Below are positions 12,150 through 59,408 of a stretch of 64,000 bases of DNA, piece after piece. The notes beneath the pieces are model-generated. The model was not told where the DNA came from and made no database searches. It saw only the letters and a program-made list of their open reading frames with translations. A program made the position numbers and the translations under genes. Source of the stretch: Delphinapterus leucas (taxonomy: Eukaryota; Chordata; Mammalia; Artiodactyla; Monodontidae); assembly GCF_002288925.2 (NCBI RefSeq), contig NW_022098062.1, positions 10,573,042-10,637,041 on the forward strand, read 5' to 3'. Position 1 is the first letter of the stretch. Each line of letters opens with the position of its first letter.

Positions 12150-12270
12150 CCTCTGAGCCTCTGTCTCCTCCTTTGTAAAATGGAGGCAAGAGCAGCACCC
12201 ACATCCTAGGGTGGCCGCAAGGACCAGATAAAGTGATGTCCTTTCTTTGCACAGCTGTAAAAGCCTGGCA
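12150..12270 (+). repeat. MIR SINE fragment
   Basis: GAGCCTCTGTCTCCTCCTTTGTAAAATGGAGGC followed by a CCTAGGGTGGCCGCAAGGA segment matches MIR in sense orientation. Confidence 0.7.
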
Positions 12271-13150
12271 CATGGGAACACAATTTACATGCTGGCTATT
12301 TTTCCCTCTTGTGGTCTATGGAAGCAAAAGTGTCTTGTCATTCTGTCAGATGCACTGTGTGCCCCACCCCCGCCCCCAGCCTTAGTTTCCCCACCTGTGG
12401 AAGTTCACCCTGGCAAGAGAAAGGTCAGCTCCCACCCAGCAGAGACCAGCCAGGGTTGGGGATTCTCAGGTTCCCCAGTTCTTCTTTGGTGCAGTTATTT
12501 AAGACTCAGTTCTACAGCCTCAGGGCCTAACCCATGCCTTGGGAGAAGGGCTGCCAAGCAGTGAAAATCCTCTCCGGAAAGAGACTCAACAGAGGGCCAC
12601 ACTTGCATCCCTCACAGAGAGCCGAGGTGCCCCTTGCTGTCCCCATAGCACAGGCGCTGCATTCCCTACCTGCCGCATTTCAGAACTGTTTGGCTTGGGT
12701 GACGAGAGCTGTTGCCAGCACCTGCCCATGGGCTGCACCCTTTCTCACTTAATTTCCTGGGAGAGGCTAGAACAAAAGGGTCTGTCGCTGAAACTTATCT
12801 CAAATTATTTGGGCTCAGAGGAAAGAATCATAGACTCTGCTGGCTGGAAGGAACCCAAAGGATTCATGGATGCCAAGCTCCAGTCTCTGAGTTCAGCTCA
12901 CTCCAGAAGTAACAGCCTCTACCCTCTCCCCAGCATAGAAAGAGATCTAGACCAGCATTTCACAAACTTAAAGGTACATTTGAATCACCCAGGGATCTTG
13001 TAATGCAGATTCTGACTCAGTAGGTCGATCTAGAGGACTTGCTGCCCTCAGAAGGTCCTGCTGTAATAGGGGGAGTGCAGTCCCCGGGGAAGGCCCTTCT
13101 CCAACCACAGGGTCTAACATCACAGTGCCTTTAGCACCATAGAAAATATT
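12271..13150. other. Non-coding, no recognised gene
   Basis: Open frames up to 154 codons (12539-13003) overlap and have no recognisable domain. The stretch just before 13150 may be decayed interspersed repeat. Confidence 0.35.
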
Positions 13151-13320
13151 TGTTGGATGGATGGTTGGATGGGCGGATGGACGGATGGGCAGATGGATGG
13201 ATGGGCAGATGGATGGATGGATGGACAGATGGATGGATGGATGAACGGATGGGCAGATGGATGGATGGATGGGCAGATGGATGGATGGATGGAGGGACGG
13301 ATGGGCAGGCAGATGTAGGT
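13151..13320 (+). repeat. TGGA-type satellite with higher-order units
   Basis: About 170 bp of imperfect GGAT/TGGA tetramers. Interruptions (GGGCAGA, GGACAGA, GAACGGA) recur every 20-24 bp, giving a higher-order period. This produces spurious frames rich in Met-Asp-Gly-Trp. Confidence 0.95.
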
Positions 13321-13394
13321 GGACGGATGCTGATGTGAAGATCAAACTGTCCTATAATTACATATCTAGGTAAAAATGTCCTGAAGGTGAAATG

Positions 13395-13440
13395 AGGGAA
13401 GGGGGAAGGAGGGGAGGGAGGGAGGGAGGGAGGGGAAGAG
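13395..13440 (+). repeat. Purine microsatellite (GGGA)n
   Basis: GGGAAGGGGGAAGGAGG and then several GGGA tetramers form a pure purine run with triplex or G-quadruplex potential. Confidence 0.9.
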
Positions 13441-13549
13441 GGCAGTGAAAGATGAAAAACCCTCTAAACTCCCAAAGAGTTTTCTTTTTAACTCTACTGG
13501 AACATCTTATTAACTTAGAATGATTTATGGATGTGTCATATCCCCTCCT

Positions 13550-13660
13550 GTAGACTATGAGGTGTGCACGTGCAGGGCTGTGTTTTTTATCTCCTAATCC
13601 CCAGTGCCTGGCTCTAGCAAGAGCTCCATAAATACACATTTTGTGAAATGAATAGGGATA
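13550..13660 (+). repeat. L2 3'-end fragment
   Basis: GACTATGAGGTGTGCACGTG, then AGTGCCTGGCTCTAGCAAGAG and CCATAAATACACATTTTGTG fit the L2 3' terminal pattern. Confidence 0.6.
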
Positions 13661-13669
13661 ATAGCTCCA

Positions 13670-13845
13670 TTCAGGAAATCCCCTTTAGGTACCAGACATG
13701 GATATCTCATTTAATCCTGTAACAGCCTTATAAGGTCAGTCCTATTATCACCACTTTACAGGTGAGGAATGTGAAACTCGGGAAGATTAAGTAAGATGCC
13801 CACAGTCACACAATCAGTGGTTGGGATTAGTGCCCAGGCGACCGA
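13670..13845 (-). repeat. MIR SINE fragment
   Basis: Reverse MIR: CTCATTTAATCCTGTAACAG, CACTTTACAGGTGAGGAATG, GAAGATTAAGTAAGATGCCC. Confidence 0.8.
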
Positions 13846-15059
13846 AGCCCATGCTGCTCACCGAGGGAGAGCCAGGTTGTGTGAGGCCTCAAGCTGATAC
13901 ATTTTGAGGGACCCTCTTTGAGAAAAACATACCCGCAAAACTCTGCTGCAAAATTTACAAAACAGTATGACTATGTGAACACATCACCGGGACCATTCCC
14001 AGCCTTGGAGGTGCCGTGCAGGGAGGGGCTCTGCAGCTTAGGCTACATTAGCTGCATGGCAAAAATGCCTCTGACCTTGACCCACGTGCTGGAAATGAGA
14101 GCAACAGGAAGAAGGGAGAGGAAAAACTGTCAGACAGAGAGAGAAAGAGATAAAACAGGAGCAAAAGGAAAGAAAGGAGGGAGAAAAAAGGAGGAGACTC
14201 AAAGAGATGGTTGGAAAAGAGAAAGAGCCATCAGAGATGGGACAGGAAGGAGCTGAGGGGGAGTTAAAGCTGCCTCTGGATGAATGGGGGCACGGGGCTG
14301 GGAGCATCCAGCCAGCTGGTCCCCCCAGCACCCGGGAGGACGGGCCCTCTGCTCTCTCCAGGCCTCTGAGCCTCCACCTGTACACCGTGCAACCTCCTCC
14401 CCACAAGGACCCTGCCTCGTCCTGCCCACCTGTCTCCTTCCCAGGCCTCTCTTCAAGCTCCCAGGCCCACTTGGGAGCCTGGGCCCGAGCTGGAGACAGG
14501 AGGGCTGAGTAATCATCCCTCCAGCAAGCCTCGCCCAGCAGCATTCTTGCCCACGCAGCTACCTCTTTCCTGGTTCATCACCTGACCACCCAGCAAGGAG
14601 ATGCAAGCCTGGGGCCTGATGTTTAGCCGGGTACATAGAGGAAGCAAGGTCAGGGAAAGCCTGGTTCAGGGTGGCCCCCTGGCCTCCCACTGCCCGACTG
14701 CTGGGTCCTCCTTAAGAGGGACATGCCTGCCTGGGTCTTCGCAGCCTGTCCCTTGAAGTCACCTGTTCTGAGATCACGGGCACTTGACCTGGCCCAAAAC
14801 TTCCAATTCTGAAGGCCATCACCCTTGAGTGGGGAAGGATGGTGGGCCCAAGAGACCCCCCAGACCAGCTCAGATCTCTGCTGCTCAGAGATGAGTCCAA
14901 GGCCACACCTGATGGAGGAGCCAAGATTAGGCCAGTAAACAGTTAAATCGAGCCAATATTCCTCCTTCTGCCCAGAGGTCACCGGTGTCTTGCATGCACC
15001 ATATCTCCCCAGACCATCACCCAGGGCTTTCAGACACATGCGTTGCATTCAGCCCTGAA
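13846..15059. other. Non-coding, no recognised gene
   Basis: Contains an AG-rich purine stretch near 14100-14230. Frames at 14038-14544 and 14650-15048 (minus) are reading accidents of skewed composition, with no domains. Confidence 0.35.
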
Positions 15060-15230
15060 CCGGGCTCAAGCCCCAGCTCTGCCAAAAACCCAGTGTGATT
15101 TGCGGGCCAGTCACTTCATCTCCACGAGCTATGATTTCCTCAACTGTCAAATGGGAGCAAAATATTCCTCATGGGGTTATGGTGAGAATTAAAGAGATGA
15201 AACATACAAGCATGTTATCAATGGATAGGC
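15060..15230 (+). repeat. MIR SINE fragment
   Basis: CCCAGCTCTGCC, GTGTGATTTGCGGGCCAGTC, TTTCCTCAACTGTCAAATGG, and a GGGGTTATGGTGAGAATTAA segment follow the MIR order. Confidence 0.8.
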
Positions 15231-15414
15231 CAATACAAGAGTCTAACCTGGGCTGGTCTCTGGGGAGGGTCAAGGCTGAGACATGGAAGAAAATCTAGAC
15301 TTGTTCAGAAACCGACACTAATTTACTGTGTGATCTTGGACATCCCTTTTGTGGGAATTTAGTTTCCTGACCCACAAAGGGGATGGGAGAAGACAGTTGT
15401 CCAAATCCCTTCCA

Positions 15415-15442
15415 GTTCTGTGGTTCTGTGGTTCTGTGGTTC
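15415..15442 (+). repeat. 8-bp tandem repeat, three units
   Basis: GTTCTGTG is repeated three times without change, followed by GTTCC. It sits just after a MIR-like stretch. Confidence 0.85.
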
Positions 15443-15833
15443 CAAGGTGTCTCCTTGCACACCCCCTGGCCAAAGGGGTGGCTCCAGACCTCAGGATACA
15501 GCAGGATGTGAATCTGCAGTGACCCTGATGGGTGATATTCAAAATAGTAATAACTGGTGAGGCAGGGGCAAAAAACGCTCAAAAGGGATGTTGGCTGGTA
15601 CTCCGTATATGAACCTACGCAGGACAGCTTCACTCCAAGGTCCAGGGAAAGGTAGGGAAACCTGTTCTTCACGGACTTCCCAATCCTGTTGCCCCACTCA
15701 TGGCAACAATCCAGTTCCACCGAGCAGTAAATTCTGTCAGCCCACTCCCCAAACTCCTCCACCACCTCCCCACAGCCCCAAACAAAACACCCACACAGTG
15801 AGAACCCCAAACAAAACACCTGCAGCTAGAAGA

Positions 15834-15836
<3 letters not shown>

Positions 15837-15875
<39 letters not shown>
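15837..15875 (+). repeat. (GA)n microsatellite
   Basis: About 39 bp of nearly pure GA dinucleotide, roughly 0.5 kb upstream of the proposed TMPRSS4 exon 1. Confidence 0.97.
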
Positions 15876-15877
<2 letters not shown>

Positions 15878-16199
15878 CCTTCTGACATCACGGACAGCCA
15901 ACACCCGGTTGGGTGGAAGCCATTCAGCCAGGAAGGCTTTTACACCATCTAGGTGTGTCACCTGTTCTGAGGCCAAAGGCCGAAGAATGACTCCAGGTAT
16001 TGTTCCAGCCCCTAAGACGAGTGTCGGATTATAAGACGCATAATCATTCCAGTTTGGCAACTTCACCCGTAGGGCTGCTTTAACTGACCTGCCCCATAGT
16101 CTCCAAATCACTCCTGGAAGACAGCGGTGGGAGGCACACGGCCAGCTCTTCGAGGCGGGGAGAGATGCTGGACGCTAGGGACCAAAGCCTGCCCTGCAC
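15876..16199. other. Non-coding sequence upstream of TMPRSS4
   Basis: No gene or repeat was recognised. It is the distal part of the likely promoter region, but no specific site is supported. Confidence 0.35.
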
Positions 16200-16339
16200 T
16201 TAGGCCTCCTCCAGCCAATGCTGCCAGGGATCACTGACCTGCTGGCCGCCAGGGCCCGATCCCGGGAGGCCCTCCTCCTGACTTGCCGACGTCACTCAGC
16301 TCCAGGCTGTAGAGAATTCGGGAAGGTCGCAGAGCCAAC
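16200..16339 (+). promoter_or_regulatory. TMPRSS4: Putative TMPRSS4 5' UTR / proximal promoter
   Basis: This GC-rich stretch lies directly upstream of the proposed start codon. It has no clear TATA box. A CRE-like octamer (CGACGTCA, one mismatch to TGACGTCA) lies at 16287-16294, followed at once by CTCAGC. An upstream ATG at 16218 is out of frame with the main start. The transcription start is unknown, so the split between promoter and 5' UTR is a guess. Confidence 0.35.
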
Positions 16340-53123
<36,784 letters not shown>

Positions 53124-53535
53124 TGCTGCTGCCCCCCTGCAGTGCTGGAAACTGCTTCCCCCCGCCCCACCCTGTCCACCTGGGGAACCCCCAGAAGTCA
53201 GGCACAGAGCAAGAGCCCCCTTGGACACACATCTCTGCCCACACCCTCAGCATATCTTGGTACAGCAAAGGACCTCCATTCCTGTAAGAGACCCCACAGC
53301 CCACAGGCACCCAGGAAGTCAGCAGCCCCAGCTCAGCCGCCTCTGATGCTCCCAGCATCCCAAGGTGGGAGAGACACAGCCCACTGAACAAGCCAGCTTC
53401 CAGGCTGAGGTCTCAGAAGGCATTGCTAAGCCAAGAAAGAACTTTCTACTCTACTGAATGGAAACCGATGCTCTTCTGAGAGCCCAGATCAATAATAGAA
53501 ATCCTCAAAGGCCAAAAAAATCAAAATAAAATAAA
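53124..53535 (+). other. TMPRSS4: TMPRSS4 3' UTR with candidate poly(A) signals
   Basis: Sequence to about 53490 resembles the human TMPRSS4 3' UTR from memory: pyrimidine-rich start, then blocks for GAGCAAGAG and GACACAGCCCACTGAACAAG. Similarity seems to stop near 53490, where A-rich ancient L1-like sequence begins. Two overlapping AATAAA hexamers lie at 53525-53530 and 53530-53535, so a poly(A) signal may come from repeat sequence. The end point is uncertain. Confidence 0.6.
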
Positions 53536-53859
53536 ACAAAACCATCAGAATTGTGAGCTGAAACTAAGGTGGATATCTGGGAGCAATGGCTAACCGATAT
53601 CTTCGGTTGCCCTGGGACAGAGACCTACATTAAGGCTGAGATCAGAACTAAACCCAGACTCACTGCAGGTAGGAAAGCTGAACCTGGGATTTCCACATGG
53701 AACAGAGACAACTGAATGGGGTAAATGTGATCCCAGGTGGCAGATCTAATGAAGGATGAAAACATCCCACATTTAGAGCCTTGGGATTCCCAGACAGAGA
53801 TCCTCCAAACATGAGCTCACAAAGATTGGCCAACATTTTAAAAAATAAAAACCACCATG

Positions 53860-53885
53860 GTTTTCTGTTTTCAAAAACAGAAAAC
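53860..53885 (+). repeat. Perfect 12-bp inverted repeat
   Basis: GTTTTCTGTTTT and AAAACAGAAAAC are exact inverted copies with only CA between them, about 330 bp past the candidate poly(A) signals. Confidence 0.95.
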
Positions 53886-53944
53886 AGAACCTCAAGGACT
53901 TTAGGTGTTAGAATTATCTATAATAAGAACTAATAGAGTATTTC

Positions 53945-54145
53945 TATGTACTGTACACGATTCTAAGTGCCTCACCATGTATGGATTCACTTAATACTCA
54001 CACAAACCTATGAGATAGGTACTGTTCTTATCCCCATTTTAAGGATAAGAAAACTAAGCAAAATGAGATTTAGGACCTTGCCTGAGGTTACATACTGGTA
54101 AGTTGAACATGAGCTTTCTGACTCCAGAGTTCATGCTATAAACTA
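53945..54145 (-). repeat. MIR SINE fragment
   Basis: Reverse MIR: CACTTAATACTCACACAAACC, ATCCCCATTTTAAGGATAAG, AAAACTAAGCAAAATGAG and a TACTGGTAAGTTGAAC segment. Confidence 0.8.
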
Positions 54146-54149
54146 CCAC

Positions 54150-54370
54150 ACATTCACATTGTTGTACATCCATCACCACCATTCATCTCCAGAATAGTTT
54201 TCACCTTGCCAAACTGACGCTCTGTACCTATTAAATAATAACCCTATTTCTCCCATACCCCAGCCTCTGGCTGTCGCCATTCTACTTTCCGTCTCTACAA
54301 ATCTGACTACTCATATAAGTGGAATCATATAGTATTTATCTTTTTGTGCCTGGCTTATTTCATTTTTCAG
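54150..54370 (-). mobile_element. Ancient L1 3'-end fragment, antisense
   Basis: TTGTTGTACATCCATCACC, CTCCAGAATAGTTTTCACC, CATTCTACTTTCCGTCTC and ATATAAGTGGAATCATATAG form the common reverse L1M 3' UTR order. Confidence 0.75.
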
Positions 54371-55249
54371 TTTCAGTTTTTAGCAGAAAGAGATAGGAAG
54401 ACTTTAAAATATGAAAACAAGGCTATGAACAATGGAGGCTAGAATGATAAGGTCTAATATATCCAGTTAGAGCCCCAGAGAGAGAGAACAGAAAGAATGA
54501 AAGGGAAACAATATCCCAAAACTTAACAGCTGAGAATACCCAGAACTATTTAAAGGCAAGAATCCACAGATACAGCATATGCCACCATAGTGTATACCCA
54601 TACAACCAAGGTGGAGACATTAAAGTAAATCTTCACCTAGGCATATTAGAGTGAGTCTTCATAACACCAAAGATGAAAAGAAACACCTGAAAGCAGCTAG
54701 AGAAAAAACCCAGACCCCTTACAATACCACAACTGTACCACAGTCAGACTAACAGCAGACTTCCCCACAGCATAAAAAAGATAGAAGACAGTGGATTTGT
54801 ATCTTCAGTGTGCCAAGAGGTAACAGTCAACCAAGAATTGTGAATACTACAAAACTATCTTTCAAGAAAAAGAAAGGTATTCTTAGGAAAACAAAACTGA
54901 GAGTTTATTACCAACAATGTTCCTTCTCTAAAGGAACATTTAAAGTATATACTTTAGGGACAGGGAAAATGAGGCTAAAAAGAAAAACTGAGATGCAAGA
55001 AGGAATAGTGAAGAATGCAACTGGTAAAAATGTAGATAAATGTAAACAAATTTTGTCAACATAAAATAACAATAACATCTATTTTGTGGGTTAATTTTTT
55101 TAAGTCTAATCAAAATACAGAATAACAATAGTGTGTAAGTCAGGAGAGACTGGTTGGAGTTAAAATACTCTAAAGTTCTTAGCTTTTCTCAAGAGGGGGT
55201 TTTAAATATTGATTAAAGTTATGATACATAAAGTATATGTATTATATTC

Positions 55250-55693
55250 TGTTGGGCTGCATCCTGCAGGCCTACAAGGCCTGTACTTGCCCAGTTTTAA
55301 GACCAAAGAAAGAGCCCAGAGTCAGTGACAGAGACATTAACGGTGTAATGGATGGGGGAGCTAACATGTCTGAAGCAAAGTTCTGGAGCAACACCCCACT
55401 GTGTGCAGCACATGGCAGGCAGGACATGGCAGCAGGCCTTGCCCCCGGGGGGAGGGGAAATCGCCAGTTATAGGGGGAATTGAGGTCAGATTAGTGCATT
55501 AGTTACCAGGGAAACCACCCGAGGGGCACAACCCTCACCACCCCTTTGGATAAGAACAATTACTAGCTGGGGTCTGGGGCAAGTATGTAGGAAGGTCAGT
55601 CATGTGAGCAGGGTATAAGTGAAGCAGGCACTGGTCGGGCAAGGGATGTACAGAGAGCAAGAGAACAGCCATCTTGAGTGGCTTGACCATACA
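55250..55693. mobile_element. Solitary ERV-type LTR with 5-bp target duplication
   Basis: A 444-bp insert begins TGTTGGGCTGC and ends CCATACA, giving TG...CA ends. TATTC occurs immediately outside both ends, at 55245-55249 and 55694-55698. It sits inside the ancient L1. Internal features (AAGATGGCTGTTCTC on the minus strand) suggest antisense orientation. No viral internal region remains. Confidence 0.75.
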
Positions 55694-56240
55694 TATTCTA
55701 AGCGGTCAAAAGAGTAACCACCAAAAGAATGGAAATAAAGTTTTTAACTTCAAAACAATCAAAACAAGAAATAGATTAAGGAAAAATAATCAAAATATCA
55801 AACAATCTCAAAAGAAAGAGGAGGAGAGCTAAAAGGAAGGGAAGCATAGAAAATGGAACAAATAAAATATACAAAATAGGATGCTAAAAACAAAAATATC
55901 AATAATTACAATAAATGTTAAAGTCACCAACTAATACATAAAGATAGGCAAAATGGATAAAAATATAAAATCAAGCTACATGTTATTTATAAAAGACACA
56001 CCCAGAATGTTAGGTTACAGACCATTAAAACCAAAAAGATGAAAAAAGACATAGAAAATAAGCTCATAACCAAATTTAAGCTGGGGAAGCTATATAGTAT
56101 TTTTTAAAAATAGGGATTTAGGACAAAAAGAAAAAACTATTTTTAGGATAAAGAGAGTCACTACATAGTCATAAAAGCTTCAATTTTCACCAGGAAGGTA
56201 TAGTAAGTTAAAACTTGTAAACAAAAAGAAAAAAGAAATG

Positions 56241-57031
56241 AAAAAAAACAACAACAACGCAATCCCTTTGTCACCACAGGAGTTACCTATCACACCAAGT
56301 CTTTATTCTGAAATGATATTTAAAGAGAAAAAATTAAGCATTACTCTGCTTTGCCGTAGAAATCTACTTCCAGGTAACAAGATGGCTCAAGGTGGTGAGG
56401 GAAAGCTCTTCTTTACAGAAAAATATAGCTAATTGATATAGATGAATGATAGAAAATCATTTTTTGCATCTTCTAACGAAATAATTCACTCAAGCAAGGA
56501 TCAATGGATGCTAAAACCATTAAGTGAAAGGTTGATGGAGAACAGGATATTTGCATAATGCCCAAGTATCACCCTCGTGGATTCCTTGCTAATCTCAAGA
56601 GGAAAACTTAACTTTAAAATCAAGGGATCAGGCTGTCATCACCTAAGCACTAACAGTGGAATAACCAGATATTATGTGCCTACCGACGTGAAGATGAAGT
56701 ACACCTCATGTTGCATCACTTAAAGGCAACTTATCAAACATGCTTAACCCAAAAGTTTACATCTAATTTCCAGTTTATAGGAAATATAAGAATTAGAGGA
56801 ATAAGTTAAATGACACCATTTGGAAGCTAACAGACAAAACCAGAAGGTGGGACATTCTATCGACTTAAGAGGGTAACAACCAAATACAGAGTGTGGACCT
56901 TGACTGGATCCTGACTTGAACCAATTAGCAAGAAAAGACATGTGAGCTAAGGGCTAACTGGGGAAATATGAATACGATTTGGGTATTGGATGACAACAAG
57001 GAATTGTGAATTTCATTATAATACTATACTT
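56241..57031. repeat. Ancient repeat sequence, family not assigned
   Basis: The last 150 bp (GACTGGATCCTGACTTGAAC, GGGGAAATATGAATACG, GGTATTGGATGACAACAAGG) matches an order seen at many mammalian loci. It resumes after the SINE with AGAGATGCATGCAGAAGTAT at about 57295. The front part is AT-rich and not recognised. Confidence 0.5.
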
Positions 57032-57270
57032 GGGGCTTCCCTGGTGGCGCAGTGATTGAGAGTCCGCCTGCCGATGCAGGGGACGCGGGTTCATGCCCCG
57101 GTCCGGGAAGATCCCACATGCCGCGGAGCGGCTGGGCCCGTGAGCCATGGCCGCTGAGCCTGCGCGTCCGGAGCCTGTGCTCCGCAATGGGAGAGGCCAC
57201 AACTGTGAGAGGCCCGCGTACCGCAAAAAATAAATAAATAAATAAATAAATAAATAAAAATACTATACTT
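57020..57270 (+). mobile_element. CHR-type SINE, short form, with 12-bp target duplication
   Basis: GGGGCTTCCCTGGTGGCGCAG head, GGTTCATGCCC B box, CGCTGAGCCTGCGCGTCC core and an AAAT-repeat tail. AATACTATACTT lies at 57020-57031 and 57259-57270. Confidence 0.95.
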
Positions 57271-57361
57271 AAGAAAAAATATCCTTAATTTTTAGAGATG
57301 CATGCAGAAGTATTTGGAGTAAAATAACACAAGTTATAGTTCAGAAAAGAAAAAACAGTTG

Positions 57362-59408
57362 AGCAGGAAGATGGCAGAAGAGTAAGACGCGGAGATCACC
57401 TTCCTCCCCACAGATACACCAGAAATACATCTACACGTGTAACAACTACAGAACACCTACTGAACGCTGGCAGAAGACCTCAGACCTCCCAAAAGGCAAG
57501 AAACTCCCCACGTACCTGGCTGGGTAGGGCAAAAGAATAAACAGAGACAAAAGGATAGGGACGGGACCTGCACCAGTGGGAGGGAGCTGTGAAGGAGGAG
57601 AGGTTTCCACACACTAGGAAGCCCCTTCGCGGGCGGAGACTACGGGTGGCGGAGGGGGGAAGCTTCGGAGCCGCGGAGCACAGCAACAGGGGTGCGGAGG
57701 GCAAAGCGGAGAGATTCCCGCACAGAGGATCAGGGCCGACCGGCACTCACCAGCCCGCGAGGCTTGTCTGGTCCCCCGCCGGGGCGGGCAGGGCTGGGAG
57801 CGGAGGCTCGGGCTTCCATCGAGCTCCTCCGGGAGAGGACTAGGGTTGGCGGCGTGAACACGACCTGCAGGGGATTAGTGCGCCACGGCTAGCCGGGAGG
57901 GCTTCCGGGGAAAAGTCTGGACCTGCCGAAGAGGCAAGAGACTTTTTCTTCCCTCTTTATTTCCTGGTGCGCGAGGAGAGGGGTTTAAGGGCGCTGCTTA
58001 AAAGAGCTCCAGAGACGGGCGCGAGCCGCAGCTAAAAGCGCGGACCCCAGAGACGGGCCTGAGACGCTAAGGCTGCTGCTGCCGCCACCAAGAAGCCTGT
58101 GTGCGAGCACAGGTCACTATCCACACCTCCTTTCCGGGGAGCCTGTGCAGCCCGCCACTGCCAGGGTCCCGGGATCCAGAGACAACTTACCCGGGAGAAC
58201 GCACGGCGCGCCTCAGGCTGGTGCAACGTCACGCTGGCCTCTGCCGCCGCAGGCCCGCCCCGCACTCCCGCCCGCACTCCGCGCCCCTCCCCCCACCCCA
58301 CCCCCCCCCCGGCCTGAGTGCGCCAGAGCCGCTGAATCAGCGGCTCCTTTAACCCTGTCCTGTCTGAGCGAAGAACAGACGCCCTCCAGCGACCTACACG
58401 CAGAGGCGGGGCCAAATCCAAAGCTGAGCCCCGGGAGCTGTGAGAACAAAGAAGAGAAAGGGAAATCCCTCCCAGCAGCCTCAGAAGCAGCGGATTAAAG
58501 CTCCACGATCAACTTGATGTACCTGCATCTGTGGAATACATGAACAGACAACGAATCATCCCAAATTAAGAAGGTGGACGTTGAGAGCAAGATTTATGAT
58601 TTTTTCCCCTTTTCCTCTTTTTGTGAGTGTGTATGTGTATGCTTCTGTGTGAGATTTTGTCTGTATAGCTTTTCTTCCACCATTTGTCCTAGGGTTCTAC
58701 CGTCCGTTTTTATTTTCTCTTAATAATTATTTTTTATTTTAATAACTTTATTATATTTTATCTTACTTTATTTTATTTTACTTTATCTTCTTTCTTTTTT
58801 CCTTCCTTCCCTCCTTCCTTCCTCCCTCCCTCCCTCCTTTCTTTCTTTCTTTCTTTCTTTCTACTTCTACTAATTCTTTCTTTCTACTTTTTCCTCCCTT
58901 TTATTCTGAACCGTGTGGATGAAAGGCTCTTGGTGTTGCAGCCAGGAGTCAGTGCTGTGCCTCTGAGGTGGGAGAGCCAACTTCAGGACAGTGGTCCACA
59001 AGAGACCTCCCAGCTCCACATAATATCAAACGGCGAAAATCTCCCAGAGATCTCCATCTTAACACCAGCACCCAGCTTCACTCAACGACGAGCAAGCTAC
59101 AGTGCTGGACATCCTATGCCAAACAACTAGCAAGACAGGAACACAAACCCACCCATTAGCAGAGAGGCTGCCTAAAATCATAATAAGGCCACAGACACCC
59201 CAAAACACACCTCCAGACGTGGACCCGCCCACCAAAAAGACAAGATCCAGCCTCATCCACCAGAACACAGTCACTAGTCCCCTCCACCAGGAAGCCTACA
59301 CAGCCCACTGAACCAACCTTAGCCACTGGGGACAGAAACCAAAAACAACAGGAACTACGAACCTGCTGCCTGCAAAAAGGAGACCCCAAACACAGTAAGA
59401 TAAGCAAA
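57362..59408 (+). promoter_or_regulatory. L1 5' UTR with CpG-dense internal promoter
   Basis: About 2.0 kb precede ORF1. 57600-58340 is GC-rich and dense in CpG, unlike its AT-rich surroundings. A YY1-like AAGATGGC lies at about 57369. From 58560 it turns T-rich and includes a (CCTT)n/(TTTC)n tract at 58801-58862. A conserved sense promoter at this place is known for L1; whether it is active here is unknown. Confidence 0.75.
58801..58862 (+). repeat. Pyrimidine microsatellite (CCTT/TTTC)n
   Basis: CCTTCCTTCCC, CCTCCCTCCC and then TTTC repeats form a 60-bp pure pyrimidine run inside the L1 5' UTR. Confidence 0.95.

Larger units (their letters stand above)
53490..56240 (+). mobile_element. Ancient L1-family element (ORF1/ORF2 relics), heavily interrupted
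   Basis: The sense strand shows decayed L1 segments: an ORF1-like stretch around 54660-54960 (RKKIEDSG-like, then a FQEKERYS-like piece) and an endonuclease-like stretch around 55900-56200. It is interrupted by a MIR and an antisense L1 tail (53945-54370) and a solitary LTR (55250-55693). All frames are broken. The subfamily is not assignable by eye, and a HAL1-type source is possible for part of it. Confidence 0.6.

Noticed and set aside
12084..12281. 65-codon minus frame with a hydrophobic stretch, considered as a small membrane protein such as SMIM35
   Set aside because: The hydrophobic part is reverse-translated MIR sequence, and I cannot confirm similarity to SMIM35.
13151..13320. Regular repeats considered as a CRISPR-like array
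   Set aside because: Tetranucleotide satellite in a mammalian genome, without unique spacers.
14038..14544. 168-codon minus frame
   Set aside because: Arises from an AG-rich purine stretch read on the opposite strand; low-complexity Ser/Phe/Leu content and no domain.
58032..58498. Long overlapping frames on both strands of the L1 5' UTR
   Set aside because: GC-rich DNA has few stop codons; no motif or conserved start supports an antisense L1 protein.
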